The notes under the pieces were generated by a model. It was given only the letters and a program-made list of their open reading frames with translations. It was not told the origin of the DNA and ran no database searches. This document shows, piece after piece, positions 62,847 through 64,000 of a stretch of DNA of 64,000 nucleotides (positions within the stretch are counted from its first letter, which is position 1; each line of letters begins with the position of its first letter). This DNA is from Streptococcaceae bacterium (lineage in GTDB: Bacteria > Bacillota > Bacilli > Lactobacillales > Streptococcaceae): NCBI GenBank assembly GCA_022484805.1, contig JAKVKP010000003.1:124001-188000 (forward strand), in the 5' to 3' direction. The position numbers and the translations under genes are program-made.

Positions 62847-64000
62847 ATGAAACTAAAGGATTTAAATTACACTGCTGAAGAAATCAAGGGATTTGCCAAG
62901 CATTATATGATTGAAACTTATGAACGCTTCGATTTTATTGCCGAGACAGCTGAAGGTATGTATCTCTATGACGAGAATGGCAGGGGCTACCTTGATTTTT
63001 ATGGTGGAGTTGCTGTAAATAATGTCGGCAACCGTAACCCGAAGGTTGTACAAGCAATCAAGGAACAGGCAGATGCAATTTTACACACTTTTAATTATCC
63101 ATATACAATCCCTCAAGCCGTTTTAGCAAAACTAATCTGTGAAACGCTTGGCATGGATAAGATTTTTTTCCAAAATTCTGGTACCGAGGCAAATGAGGCA
63201 ATGATTAAGCTTGCTCGTAAATATGGTGTAGAAAATTTTAACGCAAATAAGTATCATATCATTAGTGCAAAGAAGGGGTTTCATGGACGTACCTTTGGCT
63301 CACTCTCCGCCACTGGACAACCGAATACTAAAAACCATCTCGGCTATCTGCCAGGTGTACCCGGCTTTGATTATGTCCCATTTAACAACCTTGAAGCCAT
63401 TAAAAACGCCTATACAGCAGATACAATCGCAATTATGCTAGAGCCTGTCCAAGGTGAGGGCGGGGTCAACGTAGCAGATAAAAGCTATTTGCAAGGTGTC
63501 CGTCAATTTTGTGATGAAAAAAACATTCTACTCCTACTAGACGAGGTTCAAACTGGCTGGGGCAGAACTGGTGAAAATATGGCCTTTCAGTACTACGACA
63601 TCCAGCCTGATATCGTTTCAATGGCAAAAGGTATGGGTGGCGGGGTACCGATAGGCGCCATTTGTGCGAGTGAAAAGGTTGCCAAGGCATTTAATAGTGG
63701 CTCTCACGGCTCAACTTATGGTGGTAGCCCACTTTGCTGCGCTGCAAGCTTCGCTGCTATTTCTGAAATTATTGATTTAAAACTGGCTGAAAACGCCAAT
63801 AAAATCGGACAATACCTTCAAGAACAGCTAAAAGTACTGCCAAATATTAAAGAAGTACGCGGCTTAGGTTTATTAATTGCCGTTGAATTTAACCAACCAA
63901 TCGCTCATGATATCAAAATCAAGCTCTTTAAAAATCAAATGCTCGTAACAATGCTAGATGAATCAACGGTTCGCTTAACACCACCTTTAATTGCAACAGA
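62847..64000 (+). CDS. Class-III aminotransferase (ArgD-like, partial)
   Basis: PLP-dependent aminotransferase of the acetylornithine/4-aminobutyrate group; 384 residues visible, runs off the right edge. Seen: YLDFYGGVAVNNVGNRNPKVVQAIKEQ, NSGTEANEAMIKLARKYG, GFHGRTFGSLSATGQP, EPVQGEGGVN, LLLDEVQTGWGRTGE, and the PLP-lysine site SMAKGMGGGVPIGA. The amino-donor is probably an omega-amine, ornithine or acetylornithine. The ATG at 62847 follows AGGGAG by 11 nt. No other arginine-biosynthesis gene is in view, so a catabolic role with the upstream Fe-ADH and SBP is as likely. Confidence 0.88.
   Translation, partial: MKLKDLNYTAEEIKGFAKHYMIETYERFDFIAETAEGMYLYDENGRGYLDFYGGVAVNNVGNRNPKVVQAIKEQADAILHTFNYPYTIPQAVLAKLICETLGMDKIFFQNSGTEANEAMIKLARKYGVENFNANKYHIISAKKGFHGRTFGSLSATGQPNTKNHLGYLPGVPGFDYVPFNNLEAIKNAYTADTIAIMLEPVQGEGGVNVADKSYLQGVRQFCDEKNILLLLDEVQTGWGRTGENMAFQYYDIQPDIVSMAKGMGGGVPIGAICASEKVAKAFNSGSHGSTYGGSPLCCAASFAAISEIIDLKLAENANKIGQYLQEQLKVLPNIKEVRGLGLLIAVEFNQPIAHDIKIKLFKNQMLVTMLDESTVRLTPPLIAT

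Overview
The window is about 36-37% G+C (estimated by eye), gene-dense and mostly minus-strand. It looks like chromosomal DNA of a low-GC Gram-positive bacterium, most likely a member of the Lactobacillales. Supporting signs are consensus Shine-Dalgarno (SD) sites with frequent GTG/TTG starts, the block pth-mfd-(spoVB-like)-rqcP-divIC-(S1 protein)-tilS-hpt-ftsH, the uppS-cdsA-dxr-rseP-proS block, the rpsP-khpA-rimM-trmD operon, fermentative L-lactate dehydrogenase and AdhE, anaerobic ribonucleotide reductase, and a YkoE-type thiamine ECF transporter with a TPP riboswitch. The genus cannot be fixed from this sequence. Dxr (MEP isoprenoid pathway) is unexpected if the organism is a typical lactic acid bacterium. 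I recognised no rRNA, tRNA, CRISPR array, phage or intact insertion sequence.

Layout. 0-2.1 kb: murG (cut by the edge) and murD. 2.2-5.6 kb: Phd/YefM-like protein, an Mga-like regulator split by a frameshift, recO, nrdG. 5.7-9.3 kb: nrdD with paired NrdR boxes, divergent from an M42 aminopeptidase. 9.4-12.5 kb: two aldo-keto reductases around a MarR regulator, then a gene-poor stretch with two micro-ORFs. 12.5-20.7 kb: ribosome/tRNA maturation genes, then the proS-to-uppS envelope/isoprenoid block. 21-25.5 kb: small membrane proteins and lipoproteins, upp with a duplicated 3' end, tyrS. 25.6-30.7 kb: a 1293-residue cell-wall-anchored surface protein, a small membrane protein, and 0.8 kb of unexplained DNA with a pentanucleotide repeat. 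30.7-35 kb: aldo-keto reductase, isochorismatase-like hydrolase, Lrp regulator, degV-DUF1836, xpt. 35.3-46.5 kb: ftsH to pth. 46.8-49.5 kb: ECF transporter under TPP control. 49.8-56.9 kb: ldh, ftsK, adhE, yajC. 57.1-64 kb: an AMP-ligase/hot-dog gene pair, then a PucR regulator, an iron-dependent alcohol dehydrogenase, an amino-acid-binding lipoprotein and a class-III aminotransferase (cut by the right edge).

How parts work together. MurD/MurG, UppS, the flippase-like protein, DivIC and FtsK serve envelope growth and division. Ldh and AdhE carry NADH reoxidation, with cre- and Rex-like sequences upstream. NrdD/NrdG make dNTPs without oxygen.

Most interesting unexplained signals: (i) a structured intergenic repeat of about 171 bp found downstream of ldh, proS and xpt in the same orientation relative to the gene; (ii) an element-like block beside upp flanked by 33-bp direct repeats; (iii) an acyl-AMP ligase apparently fused to half of a MaoC-type double hot-dog, with the catalytic half as the next gene; (iv) the homopolymer frameshift in the Mga-like regulator; (v) a palindrome shared by the upstream regions of the two iron-dependent alcohol dehydrogenases.
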